NCBI GenBank assembly: GCA_030829765.1
Contig: JAUROO010000136.1
Span: 1 to 10,706 of the forward strand
Reading direction: 5' to 3'
DNA: 10,706 nt
DNA from: Miltoncostaeales bacterium
GTDB taxonomy: Bacteria; Actinomycetota; Thermoleophilia; Miltoncostaeales; Miltoncostaeaceae
Within the stretch, counting starts at the first letter, position 1. Every line of letters begins with the position of its first letter. Below are positions 1-7,530 of this stretch, piece after piece. Position numbers and translations under genes: made by a program. The notes beneath the pieces are model-generated. The model saw nothing but the letters and a program-made list of their open reading frames with translations. It made no database searches and was not told the DNA's origin.

Positions 1-1371
1 GGTGGCCGCCGCGACGGCGGGCGCGACCTCGGGGTTGAAGCAACTGGGGATGATGTAGTCCTCGTGCAGCTCGTCGTCGGTGATGACGTCGGCGATCGCC
101 TGCGCGGCGGCCACCTTCATGCCCTCGCTGATCTGGCGGGCGCGCACGTCCAGCGCGCCGCGGAAGAGCCCGGGGAAGGCCAGCACATTGTTGATCTGGT
201 TGGGGTAGTCCGATCGCCCGGTGGCCATCACGCGAACGTACGGCGCCGCTACCTCGGGCATGATCTCCGGCGTGGGGTTCGCCATCGCGAACACGATCGG
301 GTTCTTTTCCATGCTCTGCAGCTGCTCCACCGAGAACGTGCCCGGACCAGAGAGCCCCACGAACATGTCGGCGCCCCGCACGGCCTCGCTCAGGTCGCCG
401 CGCACACCGTCCGGGTTGGTGTTCTCCGCGTACCAATCCTTCATGAAGTTCATGTTCTCCGTGCGGCCCCGGTAAATCGCGCCCCGGGTATCGCACCCGA
501 TGATGTTCTCCACCCCGGCGTTCATGAGGATCTTCGAGCAGGCGACGCCGGACGCGCCGATGCCGTTCACCACGACCTTCAGATCCGCCATGGACTGGCC
601 GGTGATCTTGCACGCGTTGATGAGTGCGGCGAGAAGCACGACCGCGGTGCCGTGCTGGTCGTCATGGAAGACCGGGATGTCCAGGCGCTCCTTGAGGGTG
701 TCCTCCACCTCGAAGCACACGGGGGCCGCGATGTCCTCCAGGTTGATCCCCCCGAAGGCCGGGGCGATGGCTTCGCACACGGCGATGAGCTCGGCGGCGT
801 CGTGCGTGTCCACGCACACGGCGTACGAATCCACATCGGCGAACTCCTTGAACAGGAGCGCCTTGCCCTCCATCACGGGCATGCCGGCGGCGGCGCCGAT
901 GTCGCCCAGGCCGAGCACCGCGGTGCCGTTGGTGATCACGGCGACCATGTTCCGCTTGAGGGTGTAGTCGAACGCGGCCTCGGGGTCCTCGGCGATGCGC
1001 CGTGCCACAGACGCCACGCCGGGCATGTAGGCGACCGACAGGTCCTCGCGGGTGGCCAGCGGCGCCCGGGGGACCATCTCGATCTTGCCGCCGTTGTGCA
1101 GGCGGAAGGTGCGATCCTCGGCGGAGACGACGGTGACGCCGTCGAGCGCGCCCACCGCGGCCACGACCTCGTCCTCGTTCTCGACGCTCGTGGCATCGAC
1201 AACGACCTCGCGTACCACGCGGCGGTGATCGGCCTCCACGACCTCCATGGAGGAGATCGACGCCCCCTGGTCGCTGATGGCCGCCGCCACCTCGGCCGCG
1301 AGTCCGGGACGACCGGCCTCGAGCTCGAGCCTGAGGGTGACGCTGAACTGCGCGCTTGGCGTAACTGCCAC
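1..1371 (-). CDS. NAD(P)-dependent malic enzyme with N-terminal ACT domain (C-terminus beyond window)
   Basis: Oxidative decarboxylation of malate to pyruvate, cytoplasmic, linking the TCA cycle to pyruvate. I see 457 residues in one open frame with no stop before the window edge; by family length only a few tens of residues should be missing. Residues about 7-85 look like an ACT regulatory domain (QFSVTLRLEL near the start). The malic enzyme core follows: Tyr115 in AYMPGVA and Lys170 in VMEGKA as the catalytic pair, metal-binding Glu212/Asp213 in INLEDIAAP and HDDQHGT at 236-242, a Rossmann NGIGASG at 271-277, MANPTPE at 363-369 and GRSDYPNQINN at 385-395. The start is GTG at 1371 because GGAGG (1377-1381) lies 5 nt upstream; an in-frame GTG at 1383 lacks such a site and a TGA precedes it. 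It is divergent from polA, 92 bp away. ACT-fused malic enzymes are usual in Gram-positive bacteria; the ACT domain probably binds an amino acid or other small effector. NAD versus NADP preference cannot be read here. Confidence 0.95.
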   Translation of the reverse strand, partial: MAVTPSAQFSVTLRLELEAGRPGLAAEVAAAISDQGASISSMEVVEADHRRVVREVVVDATSVENEDEVVAAVGALDGVTVVSAEDRTFRLHNGGKIEMVPRAPLATREDLSVAYMPGVASVARRIAEDPEAAFDYTLKRNMVAVITNGTAVLGLGDIGAAAGMPVMEGKALLFKEFADVDSYAVCVDTHDAAELIAVCEAIAPAFGGINLEDIAAPVCFEVEDTLKERLDIPVFHDDQHGTAVVLLAALINACKITGQSMADLKVVVNGIGASGVACSKILMNAGVENIIGCDTRGAIYRGRTENMNFMKDWYAENTNPDGVRGDLSEAVRGADMFVGLSGPGTFSVEQLQSMEKNPIVFAMANPTPEIMPEVAAPYVRVMATGRSDYPNQINNVLAFPGLFRGALDVRARQISEGMKVAAAQAIADVITDDELHEDYIIPSCFNPEVAPAVAAAT

Positions 1372-1376
1372 GAGGT

Positions 1377-1405
1377 CCTCCACGTCGACGAACGGCGGAA
1401 GGATA
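1377..1405 (-). promoter_or_regulatory. Candidate -10 element and Shine-Dalgarno of the malic enzyme gene
   Basis: On the minus strand TATCCT (1400-1405) fits a TANNNT -10 element and would start transcription near 1393. GGAGG (1377-1381) then sits 5 nt before GTG 1371, which decides the start codon. No convincing -35 was found. The Shine-Dalgarno is clear; the promoter is inference. Confidence 0.45.
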
Positions 1406-1450
1406 CCCGCCCGTCACGATTTCCCCGCGGTCGACCCCACACCTGCCGGA

Positions 1451-1456
1451 TACACT
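1451..1456 (+). promoter_or_regulatory. Candidate -10 element of a leaderless polA transcript
   Basis: TACACT ends 7 nt before the polA GTG at 1464. A -10 at this distance would put the transcription start at or within a base of the start codon, and no Shine-Dalgarno precedes the GTG. Three other genes in the window have the same arrangement. The -35 region is not convincing. Confidence 0.4.
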
Positions 1457-1463
1457 CGCCCGC

Positions 1464-4067
1464 GTGAGCACGGATGCCATCAATCCCGCCGGCGAGATCC
1501 TGCTCATCGATGGCTACAGCCTTGCGTTCCGGGCCTTCTTCGCTCTCCCCGAGAGCATCGCCCGCGCGGATGGCATGCCGACCAACGCCCTCTATGGGCT
1601 GGCGGCCATGACCATCAAGGTGATCGAGGAGGAGAAGCCGTCGCGGGTGATCGTCGCCTGGGACCCGCCCGGGCCCACGTTCCGCGACGAGGCGTACCCG
1701 GCGTACAAGGCCGGGCGCCGCGAGACGCCTGATGCCTTCCGGGCGCAGTCGCCGCACTTCCGGCCGCTGATGGAGGCCTTCGGCGCCGTGAACGTGGAGG
1801 TGCAGGGGTTCGAGGCCGATGATGTCATCGGCACCCTGGCGCGCCGGGCATCGGAGGAGGGCGCACGCGTCACCATCCTCACCGGGGATCGCGACGCCCT
1901 GCAACTGGTGGATCACAACGTGAGCGTGCTGGCCACCGGACGTGGGGTCACCGACACCACGCGATACGACCCCGCGAAGGTCGAGGAGAGGTACGGGGTG
2001 CCCCCCGCGAAGATGCCCGATCTCCGTGGGATGATCGGTGACTCCAGCGACAACCTTCCGGGCGTCCCGGGCATCGGCGAGAAGACCGCCGCGCAACTGA
2101 TGGCCCGGTACGGGTCGCTTGAGGAGATCCTCGCGCATGCGGATGAGCAGTCGCCGAAGCGCCGCGAGAACCTGACGGTGCACGCCGATACGGCCCTCAT
2201 GTGCCGTGACCTCTCGGTCATCGACACCCGCGTACCCCTGGACCTCGATCCCCTGGACGTCCCGCTGGTCACCAGGGATGCCGAGCGGCGCGACGCGCTC
2301 CAGGGCGCCTTCCAGGAGTTCGAGTTCCGCACGCTCGCACGCCGCGTTGCCGAGATGGCGGGCGATGACGGTCCGCCGCTGCCGGGCGCCGGACCAGGGG
2401 AGGCTCCGGTCATGCGCGTGCGGTCGGAGCCCCCGGAGGCACTGGCCATGGGCCTGGCGGGCACGGGCCATGCGGCCGTGGCCGTGGAGGGCGACGCCAT
2501 CGCGGCGATCGCGGGCGGTACCGCATGGGCCACGGAACTCGGGCAGGACGCCCCCGGCGGGATCGTGCCGATCCTGGGGGCGGCCCCGTGGTCCGCGCAC
2601 GACGCCAAGGCGATACTGCGGCGCGCCCGTATTGACGCCCCGCTGCCCGCGCACGACACCATGATCGCCGCCTACCTGCTGGAGCCGCGGCGCCGGGGCT
2701 ATCCGCTGGCCGAGTTGGCGGATGAGGCCGGAGTGGCCGTCCGCGCGGAGGGGGCGGGCGAGGAGGCCTGCCGCGCGGCAGAGGCCGCCGCCGCCGTGGA
2801 TGCGCTTCGGCCGCTGCAGGAGGCCCGCATGGCGGACGAGGGCCTGGAGGACCTCTTCCACCAGGTGGAGATGCCCCTCGTCGGGGTGCTGGTGGCCATG
2901 GAGAACGCCGGGGTGGGTATCGACGTCGCGCGCCTGGCCCGCACCCACGCAGCCGTTCGGGCAGAGATCGACGATCTCACCACCCGTATTCACGACCTGG
3001 CGGGTGGCCCATTCACCATCGACTCCCCGAAGCAACTAGGCGAAGTGCTGTTCGACCGGCTGGGGCTGCCCGCCGGGCGGAAGGGGAAGACCGGCTTCTC
3101 CACCGACCGCCGCGTGCTCCGCGACCTCGCGGACCGTCACGAGATCGTGCCCCTCGTGATGCGCTACCGCGAACTCGTGAAGCTCGACGGCACCTACCTC
3201 ACTGCTCTCCCGGAACTGGTGGACCCGGGCGATGGCCGCATACACACCACTTTCCACCAGACCGTCGCCGAGACCGGACGCCTGTCGTCTGTCAATCCCA
3301 ATATGCAGAACATCCCCGTGCGCACCGAGGCGGGGCGGGAGATCCGGGACGCCTTCATCCCCGCGCCCGGCACCGTGCTGATGAGCTTTGACTACTCGCA
3401 GGTGGAGCTGCGCATCCTGGCCCACTGCTCAGGCGAGCCCGCCCTGCGCCAGGCGTTCGCCGAGGGCCGCGACGTTCACGCAGCGACGGCCTCGGAGGTG
3501 TTCGGCGTTCCCCTGGACGACATGCCGCGCGAGGTCCGCGACCGTGCCAAGGCCGTCAACTTCGGGATCATCTACGGCATCTCGGACTTCGGGCTGTCGG
3601 AGCAGCTCGGGATCCCGCGTGGCGAGGCCCGCGCGTATATCGAGGCCTACCTCGCGCGGTACCCGCGCGTGGGCGAATTCGTGGCCCAGACCATCGGGCA
3701 GGCCACCGAGGATGGTCATGTGACCACCCTCCTCGGCCGGCGCAGGGCCATTCCCGAGCTCCGTGGGCGAACCCAGCAGCAGCGGCAGCTCGGCGAGCGC
3801 CTGGCGGTGAACACCGTCATCCAGGGGTCGGCGGCGGACATCATCAAGGTGGCCATGATCCGGGCAGCGGATGCGCTTGCCGCGGCGCCCATGGGTGCCC
3901 GCCTCGTGCTGCAGATCCACGACGAATTGCTGCTCGAGTGCCCTCCGGATGGTGTGGATTCCGTGCGGCGCTCTGTGGCGGAGGCCATGACCGGCGCCTA
4001 TGACCTGGATCCCCCGTTGGCGGTGGACGTCGGGGTGGGGGAGACGTGGCTTCAGGCGAAGGCGTAG
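1464..4067 (+). CDS. polA: DNA polymerase I
   Basis: 867 aa, usual family length; replication primer removal, gap filling and repair synthesis. The 5'-nuclease domain spans about 1-295: LIDGYS (Asp16), WDPPG (Asp67), FEADDVIG (Glu117, Asp119, Asp120), TGDRD (Asp142, Asp144) and GDSSDNLPGVPGIGEKTA (191-208), which joins metal ligands to a helix-hairpin-helix. The central 3'-5' exonuclease-like domain (about 315-455) lacks the DxE motif: AVAVEGD (338-344) stands where FDTET is expected, so proofreading is very probably absent, as in many actinobacterial and Thermus enzymes. The polymerase domain (about 465-867) is intact: motif A SFDYSQVELR (Asp643), motif B with Arg692, Lys696, Phe700 and Tyr704, and motif C QIHDEL (His819, Asp820, Glu821). 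Start is GTG 1464, giving the usual short lead into LLIDG. The 3' end overlaps the next small ORF by 22 bp. Confidence 0.97.
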   Translation: MSTDAINPAGEILLIDGYSLAFRAFFALPESIARADGMPTNALYGLAAMTIKVIEEEKPSRVIVAWDPPGPTFRDEAYPAYKAGRRETPDAFRAQSPHFRPLMEAFGAVNVEVQGFEADDVIGTLARRASEEGARVTILTGDRDALQLVDHNVSVLATGRGVTDTTRYDPAKVEERYGVPPAKMPDLRGMIGDSSDNLPGVPGIGEKTAAQLMARYGSLEEILAHADEQSPKRRENLTVHADTALMCRDLSVIDTRVPLDLDPLDVPLVTRDAERRDALQGAFQEFEFRTLARRVAEMAGDDGPPLPGAGPGEAPVMRVRSEPPEALAMGLAGTGHAAVAVEGDAIAAIAGGTAWATELGQDAPGGIVPILGAAPWSAHDAKAILRRARIDAPLPAHDTMIAAYLLEPRRRGYPLAELADEAGVAVRAEGAGEEACRAAEAAAAVDALRPLQEARMADEGLEDLFHQVEMPLVGVLVAMENAGVGIDVARLARTHAAVRAEIDDLTTRIHDLAGGPFTIDSPKQLGEVLFDRLGLPAGRKGKTGFSTDRRVLRDLADRHEIVPLVMRYRELVKLDGTYLTALPELVDPGDGRIHTTFHQTVAETGRLSSVNPNMQNIPVRTEAGREIRDAFIPAPGTVLMSFDYSQVELRILAHCSGEPALRQAFAEGRDVHAATASEVFGVPLDDMPREVRDRAKAVNFGIIYGISDFGLSEQLGIPRGEARAYIEAYLARYPRVGEFVAQTIGQATEDGHVTTLLGRRRAIPELRGRTQQQRQLGERLAVNTVIQGSAADIIKVAMIRAADALAAAPMGARLVLQIHDELLLECPPDGVDSVRRSVAEAMTGAYDLDPPLAVDVGVGETWLQAKA

Positions 4068-4258
4068 GCACAGAGCCCCTCCCGCCCGAGCCGGGCCTCG
4101 ATCCGTACCGCGTTCTGGAGGTGCATCCCGAGGCCCGCCCGGAGGTGATCGAGGCGGCCTTCAACGTGCTCCGCGAGATCGCATGTGCCGACGAGGGCGA
4201 CGGCACCCGCCAACTGGTGCGCCTGCTCTGGGCCCGGCGCGTGCTTTTGCGCGACTGA
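4046..4258 (+). CDS. Small J-domain-like protein without HPD motif, overlapping polA
   Basis: 70 aa, GTG start inside the last codons of polA (22-bp overlap, different frame), preceded by a G-rich GGGGAG stretch only 2-3 nt away, so translational coupling to polA is likely. Residues 19-44 (DPYRVLEVHP..., PEVIEAAFNVLRE) resemble helices I and II of a DnaJ J-domain, and LVRLLWARRVLLRD at the end resembles the closing helix ('AYEVLSD'). The HPD loop needed to stimulate DnaK ATPase is missing and the loop is short, so it cannot act as a normal J-protein; it may be a protein-binding remnant or adaptor. The stop is 7 bp before the candidate rpsA -10. Coding is supported by its length, G/C-rich third positions and position between two essential genes. 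Function is inference. Confidence 0.6.
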   Translation: MASGEGVGTEPLPPEPGLDPYRVLEVHPEARPEVIEAAFNVLREIACADEGDGTRQLVRLLWARRVLLRD

Positions 4259-4271
4259 ATTCGCCTAGTAT
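4247..4271 (+). promoter_or_regulatory. Candidate rpsA promoter and short leader
   Basis: TAGTAT (4266-4271) is the best -10 hexamer ahead of rpsA, in an unusually AT-rich patch. TTGCGC (4247-4252) is a possible -35 but the spacer is only 13 bp, so the -10 may act with a weak or absent -35. Transcription from about 4278 would give a leader of some 64 nt. In that leader CCGGG (4291-4295) can pair with CCCGG (4316-4320). AAGGA (4325-4329) is a rather distant Shine-Dalgarno, 12 nt before ATG 4342. This would let S1 be made independently of polA. Confidence 0.4.
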
Positions 4272-4341
4272 TTGTCGTTCCGTAAACAAGCCGGGACGAG
4301 TGCACCTGCGCGCGCCCCGGGGGCAAGGACAACCAACCGAC

Positions 4342-5625
4342 ATGACGACCGCCGACGACGTGATCATCATCGATCTCGAAACCCCCGTCTTCACCCTCGA
4401 CGGGCCCGAGTACATCGAGGTCGATGGCAAGCAGGTCCCCAACTACGACATCACCATCCCCATCTTCGGAGAGGGGGACGTGGTCACCGGGCGTGTCGTG
4501 CGGATCGACAAGGACGAGGTCCTCGTCGACATCGGGTACAAGAGCGAGGGGGTCATCCCGCTCAACGAGCTCTCGATCCGCAAGTCGGTGAACGTCGACG
4601 ACGAGGTCCAGCTGGGCGAGATGATCGACGCCCTGGTCATGCAGAAGGAGGACCAGGACGGGCGGTTGATCCTCTCGAAGAAGCGCGCGCGCTTCGAGAA
4701 GGCCTGGAAGCGCATCGAGGCCGCGTCGACGGCCGGCGAGACGGTCGAGGGTACCGTCATCGAGGTCGTCAAGGGCGGCCTCATCCTCGACCTCGGCGTC
4801 CGCGGCTTCCTGCCCGCATCCCTTGTCGACATCCGCCGCGTGCAGGACCTCGATGAGTTCATGGGCCAGAAGCTCGAGTGCAAGGTGATCGAGCTCAACC
4901 GCAGCCGCAACAACGTGGTGCTGAGCCGCCGTGCCGTGCTGGAGCACGAGCGCCGCGAGGTGCGCCAGCGCATCCTCGACGAGCTCGAGCCGGGCAAGGT
5001 CGTGGAGGGGACGATCTCCAACATCGTCGACTTCGGTGCGTTCGTGGACCTCGACGGCATTGACGGCCTCATCCACATCTCGGAGCTCTCGTGGAGCCAC
5101 GTGAACCACCCGTCGGAGGTCCTGAACGTCGGCGAGAAGGTCAACGTGAAGGTGCTCGACATCGACCGCGACCGCCAGCGGATTTCCCTCGGCCTCAAGC
5201 AGACCCAGGCCGACCCGTGGCAGAGCGTCATCGAGACCTACCAGATCAACGACATCGTCCCCGGCAAGGTGACCAAGGTCGTCACGTTCGGCGCGTTCGT
5301 GGAGATCCACGCCGGGGTCGAGGGCCTCGTTCACATCTCCGAGCTGGCCGACCACCACGTGGAGAACCCACGCGAAGTCGTCAATCAGGGCGATGAGCTC
5401 GAGGTGCGCATCATCGAAATCGACGCCGATCGGCGTCGCCTGTCGCTGTCGCTGAAGCGCGTGACGCCTGCGCCGGAGGGCTATGAGCCGTCGCAGTACG
5501 GCGACGACGAGCCCGTGGCCGACGAGCCCGTGGCCGACGAGCCCGTGGCCGACGAGCCCGTGGCCGACGAGCCCATGGCCGACGAGCCCATGGCCGACGA
5601 GCCCGAGGCCGGGCACGACGCCTGA
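4342..5625 (+). CDS. rpsA: 30S ribosomal protein S1, four S1 domains with repetitive acidic tail
   Basis: 427 aa. S1 binds mRNA on the small subunit and helps initiate translation. Four S1/OB repeats are visible at about 45-113, 131-197, 216-286 and 304-373. The last two carry the canonical FGAFVDL...DGLIHISELS (231-250) and FGAFVEI...EGLVHISELA (316-336); the first two are the more divergent amino-terminal type (DIGYKSEGVIPLNELS, DLGVRGFLPASLVD). This four-domain layout is typical of Actinobacteria, against six in E. coli. The C terminus (from about 388) is a tandem DEPVA/DEPMA/DEPEA repeat encoded by seven 15-bp units, ending in GHDA. Start is ATG 4342; the frame stays open upstream into polA, but that stretch shows no S1 homology and overlaps two genes. 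The coaE frame opens inside the 3' end, 143 bp before the rpsA stop. Confidence 0.96.
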   Translation: MTTADDVIIIDLETPVFTLDGPEYIEVDGKQVPNYDITIPIFGEGDVVTGRVVRIDKDEVLVDIGYKSEGVIPLNELSIRKSVNVDDEVQLGEMIDALVMQKEDQDGRLILSKKRARFEKAWKRIEAASTAGETVEGTVIEVVKGGLILDLGVRGFLPASLVDIRRVQDLDEFMGQKLECKVIELNRSRNNVVLSRRAVLEHERREVRQRILDELEPGKVVEGTISNIVDFGAFVDLDGIDGLIHISELSWSHVNHPSEVLNVGEKVNVKVLDIDRDRQRISLGLKQTQADPWQSVIETYQINDIVPGKVTKVVTFGAFVEIHAGVEGLVHISELADHHVENPREVVNQGDELEVRIIEIDADRRRLSLSLKRVTPAPEGYEPSQYGDDEPVADEPVADEPVADEPVADEPMADEPMADEPEAGHDA

Positions 5626-6247
5626 CGCACCGCTCCCCGCGCCGGCCTGCCTCGGCCTGACCGGCGGCATCGGCGCGGGGAAGTCCGCCGCCCTCGACGC
5701 GTTCGCCCGCGCCGGGGCGGCGGTGCTGTCGTCCGATGACGTGGTGCGGCGCCTCTACTCGGACCCGGACGTCATGTCCGCGGTGCGGGAGCGCTTCGGG
5801 TCCGGGGTAATCGACGCGGGCGGCGCGGTTGACCGGGCCGCCCTTGCGGCCTCCGCGTTCGATGACCCCGAGGCCCTGGGCTTCCTGGAGGGCCTGCTGC
5901 ACCCGCGCATCGGGTCGGAGCGGGAGGCCTGGGTGGCTGCGCAGAGGGCCATGGAACGCCCACCACCGCTCCTCGTATGCGAAGTGCCGCTCCTGTTCGA
6001 GGCGGGTCTGGAAGAGCGCTTCGATGCCGTCATCGTGGTCACTGCATCCGAGGGAGTCCGGCGCCGCCGCGTGGAGGCCCGTGGCCAGGACTTCGACGGC
6101 CGCGCGGCGCATCAGGTGGACGAGGCCCGCAAGGTGGCCGCCGCCGACATGTCGTTCACCAATGACTTCACCTTGGATGACCTCGAACGGTGGGTGGGTG
6201 AGGTGATGGCGCGCTTCGCCCCCGGGACTGCGGATGGGCAGGCGTAG
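5483..6247 (+). CDS. coaE: Dephospho-CoA kinase, with possible repeat-encoded N-terminal extension
   Basis: Last step of coenzyme A synthesis: ATP-dependent phosphorylation of dephospho-CoA at the ribose 3'-OH. Numbered from ATG 5483 (254 aa), the kinase core runs from about 55 to 245, matching the usual ~200 aa. It has P-loop GGIGAGKS (61-68), SSDDVVRRLY (83-92, the usual D..(V)..L region), HPRI (140-143), CEVPLLFEAG (166-175) and a C-terminal ADMSFTND (221-228, usually 'AD.vI.N'). The start is uncertain. Between 5483 and the P-loop this frame has no ATG, GTG or TTG; the nearest alternative is CTG 5657, which would remove the first beta strand. ATG 5483 has GGAGG (5475-5479) 3 nt upstream, but lies inside rpsA, and its product would begin with about 54 residues of TSPWP repeats read from the S1 tail repeat in the +1 frame. 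rpsA-coaE adjacency is conserved in Actinobacteria. The 3' end overlaps the next gene by 14 bp. Confidence 0.9.
   Translation: MSRRSTATTSPWPTSPWPTSPWPTSPWPTSPWPTSPWPTSPRPGTTPDAPLPAPACLGLTGGIGAGKSAALDAFARAGAAVLSSDDVVRRLYSDPDVMSAVRERFGSGVIDAGGAVDRAALAASAFDDPEALGFLEGLLHPRIGSEREAWVAAQRAMERPPPLLVCEVPLLFEAGLEERFDAVIVVTASEGVRRRRVEARGQDFDGRAAHQVDEARKVAAADMSFTNDFTLDDLERWVGEVMARFAPGTADGQA
5506..5610 (+). repeat. Seven 15-bp tandem repeats, coding in two frames
   Basis: Unit GACGAGCCCGTGGCC: copies 1-4 are identical (5506-5565), copies 5 and 6 have CATGG for CGTGG (5566-5595), and copy 7 has CGAGG (5596-5610). Read in the rpsA frame the units give DEPVA x4, DEPMA x2 and DEPEA; in the coaE frame they give TSPWP x6 and TSPRP. 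The unit contains no stop in any of the six frames, and its length is a multiple of three, so copy-number change keeps both genes open. The near-identity of the copies points to recent slippage or recombination. Confidence 0.97.
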
Positions 6248-6857
6248 GCGGCGCGGGCGCCGGGGGCGGCGCCTGCTCGCGGCCCTGGTCATTGTCGGCG
6301 CTGCAGTCGCGGCCGGGCTTGCCGTCCACCAGTCGATGCCCGCGTGGTACGCACGTCTCTGGTATCCGCTTGCGCACGAGAAGGCCATTAACCGGGATGC
6401 CGCCCGTAATGGCGTCGACCCGGCCCTTATCGCTGCGGTCATCTGGCGGGAGAGCGATTTCGACGCCGGGGCCACGTCGCCCAAGGGGGCGGTCGGGTTG
6501 ATGCAGGTGATGCCGACCACGGCATCCTTCATCGCCGGGCAGGACGACCCCCCACCCGGGAGCGCCGACGCGCTCACCGATCCCGAGGTGAACATCAGCT
6601 ACGGGTCGTGGTACCTGCGCTACCTGCTCGACCGCCACGACGGATCGGTGCCCGCGGCTCTCGCGGCATATAACGCCGGCCCCGAGAACCTCCGCAAGTG
6701 GCGCGATTCAGCCGCCGCGCGCGGCGTTGACCTGCGAGTGCCTGAGGACATCCCGTTCGAGGAGACCCGTGCGTACGTGCGCGACGTCACAGACGCGTGG
6801 CCGCGCTACCGGGAGGCCTACGGCGACCGCCTGGGCCGGGCACAGGACCCGGGGTAG
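6234..6857 (+). CDS. Membrane-anchored SLT-family lytic transglycosylase
   Basis: 207 aa; cleaves the MurNAc-GlcNAc bond of peptidoglycan with 1,6-anhydro product formation, acting outside the membrane. An arginine-rich cytoplasmic start (MGRRRRRGRRGRR) is followed by one hydrophobic segment at about 14-31 (LLAALVIVGAAVAAGLAV), which reads as a signal anchor. The Slt domain (about 45-200) has catalytic Glu73 in WRESDFDAGATSPKGAVGLMQ, then MQVMPTTA (90-97), NISYGSWYLRYLL (120-132), ALAAYNAGP (142-150) and PFEETRAYV (174-182). These are the family-1A signatures in the right order. Start is ATG 6234, the first in-frame start after a TGA at 6204; it overlaps the coaE stop by 14 bp, so coupling is likely and no Shine-Dalgarno is needed. 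This is a small soluble-lytic-transglycosylase-like enzyme without the long superhelical N-terminal region of E. coli Slt70. Confidence 0.93.
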   Translation: MGRRRRRGRRGRRLLAALVIVGAAVAAGLAVHQSMPAWYARLWYPLAHEKAINRDAARNGVDPALIAAVIWRESDFDAGATSPKGAVGLMQVMPTTASFIAGQDDPPPGSADALTDPEVNISYGSWYLRYLLDRHDGSVPAALAAYNAGPENLRKWRDSAAARGVDLRVPEDIPFEETRAYVRDVTDAWPRYREAYGDRLGRAQDPG

Positions 6858-6860
6858 GGT
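6855..6860 (+). promoter_or_regulatory. Candidate -10 element of a leaderless transcript
   Basis: TAGGGT overlaps the stop codon of the transglycosylase gene and ends 6 nt before ATG 6867. There is no Shine-Dalgarno (only a G-run, GGGGG, directly before the ATG). The spacing matches the other leaderless candidates here. Read-through from the upstream operon is the alternative. Confidence 0.33.
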
Positions 6861-6866
6861 GGGGGC

Positions 6867-7520
6867 ATGACCACGCGCGCCACGCACCCCACCGCGCAGG
6901 CACTGCTGGGCTGGATGCAGGCGAACCCCGGGCGCCTGCGATCCCGTCTCGACATCGCGGCCGCAGGGGGCGGTGATCTCTCGCCGATGGGTGACCCCTC
7001 GATCGTCGCCCACCTGGCGTTCGTCGCCGATGCCGTGGCCGCAACAGCCGCCCCCGGACGGGAGGAGGCGCTGCGGGCATTCGCCACCGGCGCCATGGAG
7101 GAGATGTGGCGGGAGCAGGCGCAGGCCGAGGAGAACATGGTCGCGGTGGGCGAAGCGCACGCGCTGGAGGCACGCCTGCAGTTCGGTGATGGTGCGGGTG
7201 CCGACCCCTCGAACCGCGAGGTGCTCAACCGCCGGGTCCGGGTTATCGGCTGGACCCAGTTGTTCCTCGATTGCCTCGAGGAAGCGACTGGCGACTCAGG
7301 TCTTGCCGGCCGCGCCCGGGACTGGATGACCGCTCACCAGGGAGTACTCGCGGACACGATCTTCACCATGGACCGCCGCGCGAAGGAGGCCGAGCGCGCA
7401 CGCGGTGGGGAGGACGCCATCTCCGACCCCGCTGTGGTGAACCGCATTGGTCAAGCAGCCGCCTTGCAGGGGAATGTGCGGTTTCTCGTGGAGGCCATCG
7501 CCGCCGCGGCGAACCGCTAG
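6867..7520 (+). CDS. Hypothetical alpha-helical protein
   Basis: 217 aa, not recognised. Composition is alanine-rich with many charged residues and long amphipathic helices; no signal peptide, membrane segment or catalytic motif is evident, so it is probably cytoplasmic. Notable stretches are MEEMWREQAQAEENMVAVGEA (about 76-96), an acidic helix, and the repeated short pattern of aromatic plus acidic residues (LFLDCLEEATGD, 131-142). It starts 9 bp after the lytic transglycosylase stop, so it may be last in that transcript or run from its own promoter over that stop codon. Third positions are strongly G/C, supporting real coding. ATG 6867 is chosen because it is the first start after the upstream gene and fits the -10 spacing. 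A structural or regulatory role cannot be assigned. Confidence 0.75.
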   Translation: MTTRATHPTAQALLGWMQANPGRLRSRLDIAAAGGGDLSPMGDPSIVAHLAFVADAVAATAAPGREEALRAFATGAMEEMWREQAQAEENMVAVGEAHALEARLQFGDGAGADPSNREVLNRRVRVIGWTQLFLDCLEEATGDSGLAGRARDWMTAHQGVLADTIFTMDRRAKEAERARGGEDAISDPAVVNRIGQAAALQGNVRFLVEAIAAAANR

Positions 7521-7530
7521 TCCGCGACGG

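Noticed and set aside
64..1467. Long plus-strand open frame opposite the malic enzyme
   Set aside because: The minus strand encodes a full set of malic enzyme motifs; the plus frame is Arg/His/Gly-rich with no domain and exists because of the high GC content.
936..3035. Long minus-strand open frame across the malic enzyme/polA junction
   Set aside because: It lies antisense to clear polA motifs and in a different frame from malic enzyme; its sequence shows no family features.
4278..4341. Riboswitch or S1-autoregulatory RNA in the rpsA leader
   Set aside because: Only a 5-bp stem is visible and the leader is about 64 nt; too little to call a structured regulatory RNA.
5615..5630. RF2-type programmed +1 frameshift joining S1 to CoaE
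   Set aside because: The site GCC TGA C lacks the slippery CUU codon and an internal Shine-Dalgarno at the right distance; a separate CoaE start is simpler. It is mentioned in the finding as an alternative only.
3844..5670. Minus-strand 608-codon frame with GHGLV repeats
   Set aside because: The repeats are the antisense reading of the rpsA tail repeats, and the rest is antisense to S1 domains.
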